Shown here: one piece after another, positions 42,568 to 55,519 of the stretch
Position numbering within the stretch: the first letter of the stretch is position 1
Layout: every line of letters starts with the position of its first letter
NCBI GenBank assembly: GCA_030374765.1
Contig: JARGXX010000073.1
Location: 62,001-126,000 of the forward strand
Origin: Agarophyton chilense
Taxonomy: Eukaryota > Rhodophyta > Florideophyceae > Gracilariales > Gracilariaceae
Reading direction: 5' to 3'
Length of the DNA: 64,000 nt
Program-made: the position numbers and the translations under genes
Notes under the pieces: generated by a model
The model's input: the letters and a program-made list of their open reading frames with translations, nothing else
Told to the model about the DNA's origin: nothing
Database searches by the model: none

Positions 42568-42657
42568 TGTGAGAGGAAGACTCTGCCTCCTTCTTTACTT
42601 GTCGCTATCGTCGTCGCTTGTGCGCTTAAGTGCGTCCTTGCACTGTAAGGTTTGAGA
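42568..42657 (-). repeat. Extra Copia LTR copy inside unit B
   Basis: Identical to 38336-38425. It is not a solo LTR made by LTR-LTR recombination; it is here because the duplicated segment included the 5' LTR. Confidence 0.92.
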
Positions 42658-42662
42658 CCAAC

Positions 42663-45034
42663 CACAACAGACTACAACTACAAGAATATTAATAAAAACC
42701 TTTGCAATATGTATCATGCCTAGATTTTTTTAATGTATCCTTCTAAATGGAAAGAAAAAAATAATGCGGTTGGCGTCGCAGCAGTGGTTAGCATGTAAAC
42801 AAAATGACGGGCTACAAAAGTCATCTGAAAAAAGTGTACTCGTTTTACCCTGCTCCGCAAAGCTTGACCTTTTCATCTTATTATCCGAATACCCATTCGT
42901 AAATAGTTATTGGCCCAGCGCTCGGCTCTTCTGCTTAAACCTTCCAGACGTTATAAGTTCTCATAGAACCTCAAAATGTCCCCTGAACTGACGGAAAGGG
43001 CGATCTAAAATACTACGCTAAGTTATTTATTCTATGAACTTCGTGAAATGACAGACTAAATGATGTGAATTCCAACAAGAGTTCTACAGCTTTGTTGGGA
43101 ATCATTTTGAAAACCCAGTAATACGAGAGAGCAATAGATTTTTCTTAAGCCATTCCTGAATCTGATATCCAGTCAAACACTGAAAAAAAGCCATAGTTAG
43201 AGCTATCTACAGAACTAACGCCTTTTCTGTGTTGAGTAAGGTTTACGAAAACGTTATCGGGCTGCTTTCGATTAGAAGAGCCTCCAATGAAACTATCAAA
43301 AATTTTCGAACTGCGGTTTTAAATACAAGCATCCATGTTCAATTATCAGTTTTGGTCGGCTTTATTTTCAAAATCATTTACCGATTTTCTGCTGTTGGCA
43401 AACTGAGGTGTCGAGAATGGGCGCTTCCTGAAAACATTAAACCACAATATGTGCACATACAAATACAATCAAAATCTGTGCCGTCTTGATCAATGTGTAC
43501 GAATATCGCACTTCTCTGCTCAATCCCGTTGCACGGATTAGGTTACATTTGTGCCTACGCAACCTGACCATTTCGGACAGCTACCTCAAAAATCCACCCC
43601 GCAAACGCTGGACCCTAAAACTCCCGCTCCAACCCATCCCGCCGCACGGCCACACGGCCGCACGGCCGTACGGCCGCACCCAACCTTCCTCTTCGACCAG
43701 ACCGTCAAGCCGAGTTCCCCGTCTTTTACGTTTCGCCGCACCGCCGCAAATTCGCTTCTTCGTTTATTTGAATTTACGCACCACCCCGCCTCCTTTTAAG
43801 CAACCCAGCGCCCCTTGTTTCACAGATTCTCTTCACCTCCGCACCTCTGCATCTTCACACCTCTGCAAATCCGCACCTCCGCACCAACGCACCACCACAT
43901 CACTTCATCAAGGCACCACAGTACCGCACACCTCCGCATCACTTTTTTTTCTTTTTGACGCACCGGCGCACTTTCACTTTTTCTCTCCCTCGCATCGCCA
44001 TACAGTCACTTTTTGACAGTGCTCCGACACACCCTGTTCGTATTTTACTCCTCACTGCCGCGCCACCGCATCTTTTTTATCCCTTTCGGTGCACCAGGGC
44101 ACTTTTCTTTTTCCCTTCCGCCGCCATCGTCACGACGCCATTTTTCGCCTCTAGTGCATCTCAGCACTGCAATGTTCTCTTCCGACAACCCACCTTACCT
44201 CTCTTTTCTGTTCTTTTTCACCGCTGCACCCTTAGTTTTCAATTGCAATGCACCGTCAAACACCCCTCGTATTCGTTGCTCTGTACTGCCACATATTTTT
44301 ACTGACGAACAGCTGCGCCGACACGGAGCGCCTTTAACCTTCCACAGCAAAAGCCTTTTTTCTTTCCTCCACAACGTCACATCACCACCCCCCTTTCTCA
44401 CTTCTGCCGCACTCCCCCTTCTCTTTTCCGCCACAGACTGTTCTTATTTCTGCCGCACCTCCCTTTCCGCATCCCACTGCACTGCCGCACATCTCCTTTT
44501 GAGTTCTGTCGCACCACCACGCACACCCACTTCACTTAATTCCTCACACTGCAGGCGCCTGAAGTGACTCGCTCTAACTGTCCATCTCCCCAACAACTAC
44601 TTCCCGACACCGAACCCCACAAACCCCGCTATCTCCCTACCTCGCCCTCAACTGCAAAAACGCACACCCTCACCTTCTTAGCGCAGAAAATTCCCCGACT
44701 TCGCCAACAGAACGTCACATGGTACGGTTCCACCACCCACCATGACCTCCAGCAAATATTGTACGACCGCCTTACCTCACCACCACTCCCGCTCTAACCA
44801 GATCCAAACCGCCACCGTCCACAAGCACCTTCCACAACCGAAATGCACATACCACAACCCACAATAGCACCTGCAGCTCATCATGACAGTCAAACCAAGC
44901 CCAGCACCTCGTCCAGTGCAAATCGACCCCCCCCCCCCCCACCACAACCACCGTACCAGTTTGGGGGCGCTGCTGTTTCGCCATAGTAACCAGTTTGGAA
45001 AACGCAGCTTGCAGTAAATCAACTCCCGGGACTT
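42663..45034. other. A+T-rich flank and pyrimidine-rich block (unit B)
   Basis: Copy of 38431-40802, including the 14-C run at 44927-44940. No gene supported. Confidence 0.6.
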
Positions 45035-46024
45035 TTGGAGGTTCTGCGAGGACAAAAGTGCGTCACAGCGCACGAAAGCAGCGAAAACAGAACCGTGGAA
45101 CATAAGAGTAGTATTGGTCAGGGTCGGGGTGGCGGTGGCGAGCATAATAATGGGGAGAGCAGAGCATCTCCGCAAGGTATCAGTAACAGTCGAGGTCTGC
45201 ATGGGGGTGGTGGAAGATCCAAAGTCGGTGGTAGAGCAAGAAGGAACACAAAAGCTGTCGGAGGTCGTAAAGCAACATTTACAGATGCTGAGGTGGAGTG
45301 CCTCCTTGGGGCAAAAGAGAAGAAACTTTTGGCTTGACACGAAGAATGGGAGCCAATAGCGCAGCTACACAGCACCAGCTTTCCGGAAGAGAAGAGAAAA
45401 CCGGACTCGCTGTGAAGGAAAATTGCCTTACTGTACCCCAGTCGAACGCCAATAGGGGACACCTAGAATCCCCCCAAGCGTTTTGCGCGCAAAGCGCATT
45501 AGAGAGTTTATAACGGAGCGCTTAGACTTGGTGGAAGGTGATGATGGTGATTTCGGGGCAATGTTTTTACGGAGGATAGGGAAGACGATTGTGGCGGAGA
45601 AGGGGAACAGAAAAATGACGGAGGAAGGAACGATACTGTAAATAATAGTTCAGGGTCAGGTTTGGTTGTATCACCTGGTGTACTCCTTTTCAGGAAGAGT
45701 CTGAAAAGGAGTCAGTCTTACGATGGGACAGGAGACTTGATGGAGATTTTTAAGACCTGTATTTTGCAGGAGAAAGACCGTCGGGAGAAAGACAGGTAAC
45801 GAATGAAAACGGAAATAATAGAACAAAGAGAACGCAGAGAGTAGGAAAGAAAGATAAGGGAGGAGATGAGAGCCAACGAGAGGGAGTTCAGAAAACAACA
45901 AATGGAGGAGGAAAAGTTGCGCGGGGCGGACGAACGTGCTAGTAGAGAAAGCTTTATGCAGCTAATGATGCTGTTGGTGGCCAAAGGTACAGGAACAAAT
46001 GGGATTCCTCGCAGTCCAAAGTAA
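45035..46024 (+). pseudogene. PIF/Harbinger-like Myb-domain ORF, decayed (unit B)
   Basis: Copy of 40803-41792 with the same stops; carries the single G-to-T difference at 45719. It lies convergently with the transposase at 46193-47220, so this copy preserves the original element order. Confidence 0.65.
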
Positions 46025-46192
46025 TCCAAAGCTTCCGAAAGGAGGTATAGTTTTCACTTCAATTATTACAGCTTGCACTCCACAGTCAGGAGAAAGTCAT
46101 CTGCCTCCACACTCAAATATTGAATGTATGTTGAAAGAATCTGATTGATTCTAACCATCCTCTATCTGTAATTGAAACAGTAAAAGACCAAG

Positions 46193-47220
46193 TTAATGAT
46201 TTAATCTTCGTTCCCCTCTTTCTTCATAAATCAGCCTGTTCTTTAGTCTATGAAATGATCCTTGAAAGGCTATCATTCCCCACTCCGATGCCTGGCGAGC
46301 AGAAGTTGCTTCTCTGGCTTTTATTATTTCATCATAAACATTGGTCAATGGAACGTCCTGAGCAAACTTCATAGGGAATGGATAATGTGCTCTTGAAAAG
46401 GCAGAATCGACAACACAGGTTCCTCCAGTCCTTGTATGTACCTCCTCCAGCTTTTTATAAACATATCCCCATTCAGATATAGTAGAATCGTGCATTGATC
46501 CAGGGGCATTTATAGCGCACGCTATAACAACTCCACTAGGAGCAAAGACAAAAATATTTCCTACGTAGTGATCAGGCTTCCAACCATTGTAAAACACATT
46601 TTGTATGACGTTATCACCGGATTGTTGCAAATAGACTTTTAAACCATTGGCAACGGCATATAAATCCTTTAACAAGGAGTACTTTACTGCAAAAGCTTCT
46701 TGAAAAGATTTAATTTCTTCATCTGTTGGCATGCGTATTACCGCACTGGGGTCAACGGCGAGAATCTCAAACGAGATACGGCGACCCAAAACTAATAAAA
46801 AGGCTGGTTACGGAAACCTTAGGTCCAAATAGCATACAAAGCACCATCTTAGAACCACAGATACGGTACCAGGTGAGAATGAAGGCCAGACACTGAAGAG
46901 CAGTTAACCATCGTGGTCTTCCCCGTCTTTTATGTCTGTTCGGTATCATTTTTATCATACCGTTTTTGCTATACGTAGTGTAGGAGTCAAGGATACTCTG
47001 AAACCGTGGCAGCAGATCGCAAATGCTCCTGTGGTCGAAACCACATAATGTGACAAGAGCATGATCATCACCTGATCCATGCAAAGTTTCAAACGCCGAG
47101 CAGAAAGGTGGTTGTAGAGCAATCAGAGTTATGCGACAATCACGATGGTGGTGGGCTGCTTTTGTTATTCTCTGTCGGAATGTCAATCTTCTCTGATTTT
47201 GAGAACATTGCAGGAGGAGA
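46193..47220 (-). pseudogene. PIF/Harbinger-like DDE transposase with frameshift
   Basis: The N-terminal part (about 47220-46785) has C-G-F-D-H-R-S-I, N-R-H-K-R-R-G-R-P-R-W-L-T, and W-Y-R-I-C-G-S; the C-terminal part (46789-46193) is in another frame, so one base has been gained or lost near 46785 in a GGG run. The catalytic core shows V-A-N-G-L-K-V where active relatives have D-G-L-K, then Y-N-G-W-K-P-D-H-Y, N-A-P-G-S-M-H-D-S, C-V-V-D-S-A-F, and R-Q-A-S-E-W-G-M. The first catalytic Asp is thus Asn (AAT for GAT). These proteins cut and paste PIF/Harbinger elements with the help of the Myb-like partner. The start codon is uncertain. Confidence 0.8.
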
Positions 47221-48394
47221 TGGAGTAATAGTTTTGGCTGGATTCTCATAGTTTGGGCTGTTAATCGTGGTGGAAAGAAGTTCCGCGCAGTTTGGGCTGC
47301 CCTTTGGGCAATGGATATCAGTGGTGAAAAAAAACTTCCCACAAGACACGTGTGAATCGGGACAGCTGTGCTTTTATGTTTTCCATGGCGCATGAACGAC
47401 ACATCGTAGAATAATACGCACAAGTTGTGCGCAGTAATTTGTGATTTCAGGAAGCGCCCAATGAGTACCGCGTGTTTGTTATTTTTGCTGCATCGACTGA
47501 AAGCATAGTGACTCCAGATTCCACCAGGACTGAGTTCTTGAATACTGTATTGTAAAAACATTGCGTCGTTCTAGAATACAGTTCGACGCATTAACAAAAT
47601 CTAGCAGTCAACCTCATCGAAAACGCTCGTCATAGACGAATCTTCGACGCAGCAGCTCGAGCAATCTGTACAACGAGATTGCTTTTAATGGGCGGCGCCT
47701 TACAGCGGTTGTAGCGATTTGGATCGTAGTGACACTTTTTTTTATCGCTGTGGTGTCGTTTGCAAGGCAGCGCTAGTCGTCGGCGTGCAAAAAGAAATAA
47801 TACAAAAATATATATTTAAAAACACATTGTTGAAAACGTGTTGAGCTCTTTGAAAGAATTGTGTTCTGTGCATGCAGCCCACTCCCACTTCCTCTGTTTC
47901 CCGTTTCGGTACCGCAGCTGCTCTCAAATTCTTTTTCCATCGCCCAGAATTTCTTCTCATCGTCAATATCTCTCGAAGTGGAAAACTGGGTGCTGTGTAT
48001 AGTAAACTGACTAGTTTGGGCAAAATAGAGAGTAACGAGGGTGTTTAAGGGACCGACACTCAAAAAATTAAAAAAAATTGGGATATTAAACTCGTGCTAG
48101 TTGCAATGCGAAAAACACGATATCACTGCACCTCTTTCTTAACTGTCTAGCGACAAAATCGTCACTGCGTTCTGTTCGGGGTCCGAACTTTGCCCCAAGA
48201 AACAAAATAGTGTCAAAAATTAAACTTTGCTCTTTCTTCTGAGAATGTGCGAGACACATTTTAAATACTGCAGTCGAAAACCCTGCAGAGGACGAGACGA
48301 AGCCCGAAAAAACGCAAAACATACTTTTTCAACCCGGAACCAATATGTCCGTTCTCGTGGTTCGACAGGTACAACTTGTAAGAACACCCGCTAA
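47221..48394. other. Region without recognisable genes
   Basis: Short frames on both strands without motifs. The left part is probably the 5' flank of the transposase gene and the terminal region of its element, but I found no terminal inverted repeat. Confidence 0.45.
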
Positions 48395-50370
48395 GCTACC
48401 CGTACTAGACTGCAGCGACAAACCAAAACCTGTGAGGGTGGCACTGACAGGCTATGCCATGACGGTGTAGATGAAGTGGAAGACGAAATAGTGGGTGATG
48501 AAGAAAAACGATGGACGGGTGCAACTTTTACGGCGGTAAGAACAGGGTCAAGTCTTCAAACTGCACGGAGAGCAGGGAATGGGGGTTTGAAGAAGACTAC
48601 ATTAAATGGAAATGGATTCGAGAACGAGACACAAATGAAGCAGAGTAGAAGGAAAATTGAAGTACTTGTTGAAGACTTTGACAGTAACCTATCCACTCCG
48701 GCTCCAAATATGAGCAAGAGGAGTGTGTTTGAAGAAACATCGAAGGGAATGAACCCCGGCGCTGTCAAAATACGGAGTGTAGAGATTAAAAGGCGGAATA
48801 GGGTGAAGTTGGATGACAGGAGTGTTGCTGTGGTAGTGGAGGAGGGAAGTAAAACAGGTATTAGGCCGATGGAAAGTAGAGATGGGGACGAAGTAAAGGT
48901 TATAATGGATTTTAATGTGAAAGGGAGGAAACCTCAGGAGAAGGGCAGGGTAGAGCTGGTTGAAAAGGTGGACGACTTCAAGGCGCGATTAAAGACTGCA
49001 TCATAAAACATGATGGATGGAGTATCGTTGAAGTATGCAGTGGAGCAGAAAATAGAATTGCAACGGAAGCTGATGGAGAAGTACTTGATAATCGAAGACC
49101 TTCGTGGTGCTATCAGCGCGAATCGAGAGCAGGACACCCATGTGAAGGAACCTGGATGCAGTGGAGAGCAGATGTACAAGATAAATGCACGAGATGAATT
49201 CCACGGGGTGGTGAGGGGAGTGTATCACAAGATGATGCACTGGGCTGAGCCACAAACTTTGGAACTTCTTTTTAACGATGAAATTATGGACAAAAATTGG
49301 AAGAACCGCACTTCAAAGCTTGGGATACATGAGGCTGCAAAGATTCCATCAATTTGCATTTCGGGGAAGGTACGTGGGATGGTATCGAAGAACCCAGTGG
49401 TATTTGTAGACGATTTTGAGTTGTACAATCCTTCGTTTCATGAAAGTTCTGATGGGCTTTTACTACACCTAGTACAAAGAGAGGTCCAGGGGCGTGTATG
49501 GAAGAGGTGTGCGAAGATATGTGTGTAAAACAAAGGATGCAACAAACATTGAGCGATGTGGTGGGCGTTAGTAAGTGGAATGCGAGGAACAAGCTATTTC
49601 CGATGCTAGGATATGATCTTACATTGAGACGAGCAAGGAAGATGGAAGAGAAGGCGGTGGTAGTGGAGAAACAGGTGAAGGAGGCGAAGATAAAGATACT
49701 GAAGTTCAATAAGAATGGTCACACTGACACATCCTAGTGACGCAACGCTTTTATCGGGGACTTAAAATTCTTTGCACATGTGATACCTTTCAATATTTCA
49801 AGTTTAGAACACGAAAATGTGTACTTTTGCAAGGCAGTCGGGGTCGAAGTTCTGAAAGAGTTCCGAGGAAATGAAGTGAAGCACGACGACGGCACGATAA
49901 TGAACGGCACTATTCTTCTGCTACCGCACCTTAACACATGGATATAGACTGTGGTCAAGTTATTGAGCACTATGTCAAGTCGAGGGGGACAACGACAGAG
50001 AGAGTTTAGCAAGGCGTATGGAGAGGTATTACCTCTGTGTCTTAAGAGATTTCTTTACGATAGGTATAATGTCGTAAACATTTTCCCAAAGTAGAGTTCA
50101 CAAAATATGGCGGAGATGATGAACATTGGAGTGAAGTGCAAAAGCGATTCCATTGGAGATGCGAAATTTGGAATACGAATGCCTTCTAGTGAAACTTTTT
50201 TTCTTTTAGTGCGAGAAAGCTTTTTCTTCGAGAATACAAACAAAATTCTTGGGGCCATACGTGATTTCTTTGTAGGAGAGTGTGAAAAGGATGATACGTT
50301 GATTAAGGAAATAATGTGTTTGATAGAAGACAACGAAAAAGTCGCAGTTCATGAACACCACAAACAATAA
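48395..50370 (+). pseudogene. Long decayed ORF of unknown function facing a transposase
   Basis: A plus-strand frame is open from 48395 (GTG at 48476 is the first start-like codon) to 49528 with one TAA at 49004. After a frameshift near 49500 it continues to 50370 with stops at 49735, 49738, 49945 and 50092. The long stop-poor run implies one former protein of about 630 residues. The N-terminal third is Lys/Arg/Glu-rich and likely disordered; the middle has W-A-E-P-Q-T-L-E-L-L-F-N and F-V-D-D-F-E-L-Y-N-P; the C-terminal 87 codons after the ATG at 50107 form an intact frame. I recognise no family. It ends 43 bp from the convergent transposase relic, which suggests it is the second gene of that transposon. 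Confidence 0.55.
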
Positions 50371-50413
50371 AGGTTAGTATTTCTTGAGTTGAGTGCCATT
50401 ATGGTCTAATTTT

Positions 50414-53400
50414 CTAGGTTGTACATGCCGTTAAAAAGCGATTGACGTAGAATGGGTGCTGATACCAATGATGTGGAGCTCGAAAGGGCCGAGTGGGATA
50501 GATAAATCGGACGTTGTGCACACCTCTGAGAATGGCTTCTGGTGACGCTGTACCATACCACGGACTAATGTTGTGCGGCACTGAGGAACACGAAATGGGT
50601 AATGTTGGCAATGATGTGCGGTGCTGTTCATCGTCAGTAGCCCATCGTAGTCGTACGCAATGAAGTTCCCCGTCTATTTCTGTTAAAGAAGGTAATACTT
50701 CATAGTAGCGAACGAAAGCAAGTTCAAAAGAATTGTAATGATTCAGTGTTGAAGATACGCGAAAAGGAGTTACAGATCGTGCGAACCAAATGAAGTCTGG
50801 TGCAGAAGATGTGTTTTGGTTCCCTTTGACCAAAAGAGTGAAGAACATGTGGATTCTCGCGGGACCAAAGCGCAGAGAAGCGAAAAACCTCTGAAAAAAC
50901 TGGAGTGGATGGACGAAAACAAAGATAGTGTTTGTTTTCATCTTGTAGTTGTCTACTGAATGGGAAACCCCACTAGTGACAGTAGCATAGTTGGAAAAAG
51001 GTAAGGTGATATCTCTAGCGAAGAAACAGCTGTTTCCCTCGGAAAGCAAGTCCATTATGAGTTTCAGAAACGAGGTGAGGGCTATGTCTCCGATTTGCGA
51101 CAGGATAGAGATGGTTTTCGAGCTGAAAAGTGATGATACGTTGCTAAATACGATGGATTTGAAGGACTTCGTTCATGAGGATATGATACGCTCTGCTTCT
51201 TTCAGGTCAGAAACTGGAGCACTGCGACTATCCCTGCAGAACTAGGGTATAGCGTGGATTGGAGATTTGGAGCGTCCACGAGAGGGGGCGGCTTTGTATT
51301 CTTCTCTCCATTGCTTCTAAATGTGATGATGATCGATTGAGTGAATGGTCTCTGAGTCGGCTGTCGAAGTATGGCGGGAGATTTTGCGGTAATGTGTTTT
51401 GAACACTTGATGAGCATGCTCATAGACACCAGCATCGTCGTAGGTTACGTCCCCAAGGCGACGAACTTCATCGACGAGATGGCCGAGGAGGTGAAATGTG
51501 AGTGTGCCAAGACCATAGGTGTGAAACTCTCCCAATGGCGGCACAGCGCTGTTCTTGAAAGCGATGATATCGTTTCGGAATCGCTGAAGAGTGGTGGGTG
51601 TCCAGTGCGGTTGGCATTGTAGTGAAACAAAGTAGCGACGAGGTCTGAGTACCTCGTAAACACAGTAGTGATGGAGACCTAGTTCTCTACACCGCAGCAA
51701 CTGTCAAAGAACACAACGATGAAAGAATATCATGTGTAAAGCTTTTTAGTGCTTTGTTTCAAGCATACCGCGTAAACCATTTTTTGTGAGAAATTCGTTC
51801 GGCGACTTGTCTTTGTCCTTATCGGAGAACTCGATGATAAGACCAGTGGCCGGAGCATTCCTTTCAATCGAGGCCAGTATGAAATTGGAGTGGTTCCGTA
51901 TGAGCGTGCATATTTTTTTAAAAGTTCAAACAGCGCTGGAGCTGACTGTTGTGAAAAATGTTTTAGAGTGTAATCGTTCTATTGCAGCTGTTTTTATGAG
52001 CTTCGATATTCCGAGGTGCAGGTTATGGAGCGGTTTCAACGTGAAAATGCTGTAGGGTTTGAGTCCTGGGATGCAGTTTGGAGTGTGAAGCTGTTTCAAA
52101 AAAGATGAAAACTGAGAAAGAGACTGGGACTGCAGAAGGTTTTTGGCCTGACTCCTGCGTTCGCCAGGTTGCTTTGGAAGGTGTTGCAGAGAGTCCTCTT
52201 AGGCTTTGAGCAATAGGTAAGAATGTATTGCCTGGATCGTGCGTGTATGAGAAGCGGAGCATAAGGATGCGGGGCAGGGACTAACGAGGTTGAGAGATTC
52301 TCGCTGTATGAGACATCGATGGCATGAGCGTTGAATGAGAATTCCAAGGCAAATGGATAGCGGTTTTTTTGGGTCTGGAATTTCTCCACAATAACTGGCT
52401 AGAATGGGGTGACAGACGCGACCTGTTCCATCAGCTGAAGTGAATCTTATCCGAGGCTTCCAAAGTTCGAGAAATGGCTCGAAGACGAGGTCAAGGACGT
52501 GTTGCAGGACTTACATTCTCGCCTCTCTTAGCGAAGCGCTAGGTAGGGAGGGAATAGGGCCCAGAGTGAGGCCATTTGTCTGTTCTTCTATATCTATGTG
52601 GATATTCGCGACAATGGTGAGATCTTCATGAATACAGTTCTGACAAAGAGGTTGAGAGAGATTTAAAAATGTCATAGGTAGGGTAAAGGACGTGACAAAG
52701 GTTTGCTTCACAGAGGTAGACGATTTATCAGTATAGTGCTGAATTAAACCCACAAAGGACCCAATTCTACTATCTTCAAAGGTGTGCCTCACATCTTCAG
52801 TGTCGGAGAAGGACATAAACAGGTCCTGAAGATGACGGTAGACGTCTCTTGCAAAGAGAGCATACATGTGGTGAGAGAATGTTGGGGGGGTATTCGAAGA
52901 ACCTGTGATACGAGGGGAAAGAGGGTATTTTGGGTTTTAGCCAGGTGAGGATGTTAGAGAAGTACTTTCAGGGGGTCTTTTGTGTAGAGGGTGGCACGAA
53001 ACGTACTTCGTCACGGAGTAATAAAGCGCTTCTCGAAACCATATTCAATGGCATATCGTTAAAATATGGAATGCTTGAGCTCCCCGCAACGCTTTGAAGA
53101 GGTAATTGTTTCATAGAAACGTGTTTGAGAGAAGCAAAGGTTACGAAGAAGGTAGATAAGCTCTTCAGCGGCCTTGTGTCTAATGTTTGATGCGACGGAC
53201 GCAAAACAAACGACTAGATAATCCATATGATGTTTCCGGAGCGAGGTCTCAGACGGAGAAGGCGAGGATAACGGAATACAGACCAGTGGGTGTGGTGTAC
53301 GGAGGGTGGATTTCTGCATCATTTGGAACAAGCAAAGTGTTGACAGGCGGGAGAGAGCGGGAATAGAGTACGATGTTCGAGAGAGATGCGTTCTCAGTGT

Positions 53401-53602
53401 GCTGCAGGGATACGGAAGTGGAATGTGCACGGAATGGGATGGAGGCTGTCTGGGGGCGTTTGGAGTGGCGCAACAGAGGTTGAGAGGCACCAGGTTGGCG
53501 TAAAGCGGAAGTACTCTTAAATGGATAGTTCTCAATGTGCTGGCGAAGGCAGAGTTTACCTCTCGCCTCGTACTGACAGCGCTTTGTGCGGCAGTAGTAC
53601 AT
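50414..53602 (-). pseudogene. Plavaka/CACTA-like (TNP2-type) transposase relic
   Basis: Read on the minus strand through several frames: a Cys/His N-terminal finger just below 53602 (C-R-T-K-R-C-Q-Y, H-I-E-N), then near 52430-52330 D-G-T-G-R-V-C-H-P-I-L-A-S-Y-C-G-E-I-P and S-C-H-R-C-L; near 52080-51990 P-G-L-K-P-Y and L-K-P-L-H-N-L-H-L-G-I-S-K; near 51540-51390 F-H-L-L-G-H-L-V-D-E-V-R-R-L-G with Y-E-H-A-H-Q-V-F-K-T-H-Y-R. This order (C-x-P-I-x-A-x-Y, C-x-x-C, L-H-x-x-x-x-G-I, then H-x-x-x-x-I-R-R-x-G and Y-E-H) is that of Plavaka/Kiritim-type CACTA transposases. A last 213-codon frame (51055-50414) is the probable C-terminus. Many stops and frameshifts; not functional. Confidence 0.62.
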
Positions 53603-55519
53603 AATGAGAGTCTGCAGTGCATAAGAAGATGGAAAGAGGTGGGCTAAAGGAAGAAAGTCGGAGGTGGTGCGGAAGATGGCTATGGTACGAAAGACGTATG
53701 TGCGCCATTAAGGGGTGCGTGACGGCCAGACCTGTCGGGGAATGGGGCGTAAATGCATGCCATACCCATGGCTGGGCATTCTAACTACAAGTAAAATACG
53801 TTTTGAATATCTGGAACACTTTGAACGTGTAAAACTTTGGGGTGGGGTGAGGGTGAACAACGGTGGATATTACTGCGTGGAGTTTGCGGCGCAGTAAGAT
53901 CTGATACTCTTCCGTGACCCTCCGACTGTGTAAATCGGGGCCATGCCCTTGGTACTAAAAAGTGTTCGCAGGATGGAGCAATGTTTCATCGTGTGGATGC
54001 ATCGTACTACTAAGTGTACGGTATGGCGCGTATAACATGATGGTTCGTGTTTCGCATTAAGTTGCGTTGCGTGTCGGTTTTTGTAGCACACTCTGACACA
54101 CCCTATGATGGTAATGTCGCGCGTAAAACTTATTCTAATATATACTTACGTCGTTCTTATGCTGCAAATGGGAGGTGATGGTAGAGTGAGGTAAACTGGG
54201 TAAGTGAAATTACCCGTTCGCGTGTTTCGAATAACATACTAACATATGCACCCTTGTGCAACTTTGTTTACGTTCATGGGTTCAAATGGGTTGTCCTATT
54301 GGAACGTTTGATTCGGTAATGGAAAACGGTGGACAATGTCGTCCAGTTTATCACGAAACTAGCGTGAGCGGAAAGATGGGCAGTTTCAACTGCAGTGAGA
54401 AACTAGCGCGGCTGAAAAACGTACCAATAAATACTCACAAGGGAGAACCATAGCGATTGAAAACTGTGGCAGTAAATACTAACACGAGAGAACTAGTGCG
54501 GTTGAAATGTATACCAGGAGGCTTTGCGGCGAAAAAAGTAGCGCGTCTGAGATAAGTTGCAGTTAATATTTTGGAGATAAACAAGCTGAACCTCGCCAAA
54601 ACTTGCATTCTAGGGACTCTGACGAGCGTCCAGAAGTTTTGGCCATCTCTTAGCATCTATGAACACCGCTTAGGGTCTTTGCTCATCTAATAGCTTCTTT
54701 TCCTATCGCACAGCATCACCGGTTACTATCTTGGCGCAGACTAGACCCCTTTGAGGGAGGTCTTGTCCACATTAAGGATGAATCCAATAAAAAAATAAAA
54801 CAGCAAGTTGGCGGCGACAGACTACAACCATAACTAATAACGTCATGGGATAGAAAAGGTTATGACCGAAGACTGCTCTACTATCAATGGAAGAGTGTTA
54901 CCAGCAGGGCGCTGTTATGAAAACTAAAGGAAAAAACTTGGCTCAATCGATGTTCGGTATTTGCATCGACTCCCTCCTGGCGCGTGGTTGGAAAAATTGT
55001 CACACAGCGTTCTGTGTGAAACGGGGCAACTTAAGTCCCAGCCAATATCTACCGCTCCGACTCCTAGCATTAGAAAGACAAATTATGGGAAGGGGAATAC
55101 AATAATGATAAATAACGTTCGAGAAATGTGCTAGAAGCATCCAGGGTTTTCACTGACAAATCGGACCCGATGGACGTAGAAAAGCTGTCATGCGGTCAAG
55201 TTTTTCGTTTCTTTCGACATCAAAATTGACAGTATTCGTGCAGAGCCCATTTTCGTCGTTTGCTAATACAAATAGAGTATGAAGGACTTTCATTATTCTG
55301 GTCGCGTTGCATGAAGAAAAAGATATTACGAAGAAAGATCTGGCGTTCAAGTCTATATTCGCCTGTCAACAGATACTTCACTGCGTACACGGCCGCTTTA
55401 ACTTCTTCAAAATTAAAGATTAAGCGTCCATTGAAAACAGGATTGAGTATCTAGCGACGCGGAATGATGGAATTTGGATAGTTCCATTGCGTTCGGACAA
55501 TATCGTCGATCATTGTCTT
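53603..55519. other. Region without recognisable genes, with one short tandem repeat
   Basis: No gene-like frames. Possibly the outer part of the Plavaka-like element on the left. The imperfect tandem repeat at 54397 is listed separately. Confidence 0.45.
54397..54512. repeat. Imperfect 45-46-bp tandem repeat, 2.5 units
   Basis: Units start at 54397, 54443 and 54488 with shared GAGAAC-like start, AGCG-TTGAAA and AATAAATACT-like words. Divergence between units is about 25 percent by eye. Confidence 0.65.

Larger units (their letters stand above)
42337..46568. repeat. 4,232-bp tandem duplication, unit B
   Basis: Copy of 38105-42336. It begins inside what was the transposase reading frame with the Copia leader sequence and ends at the same point, after which the sequence continues into the complete transposase. 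The junction shares the two bases TG. Confidence 0.95.

Noticed and set aside
42568-42657. Solo LTR formed by LTR-LTR recombination
   Set aside because: No target duplication flanks it and it maps exactly at +4,232 from the 5' LTR, so it is part of the segmental duplication.
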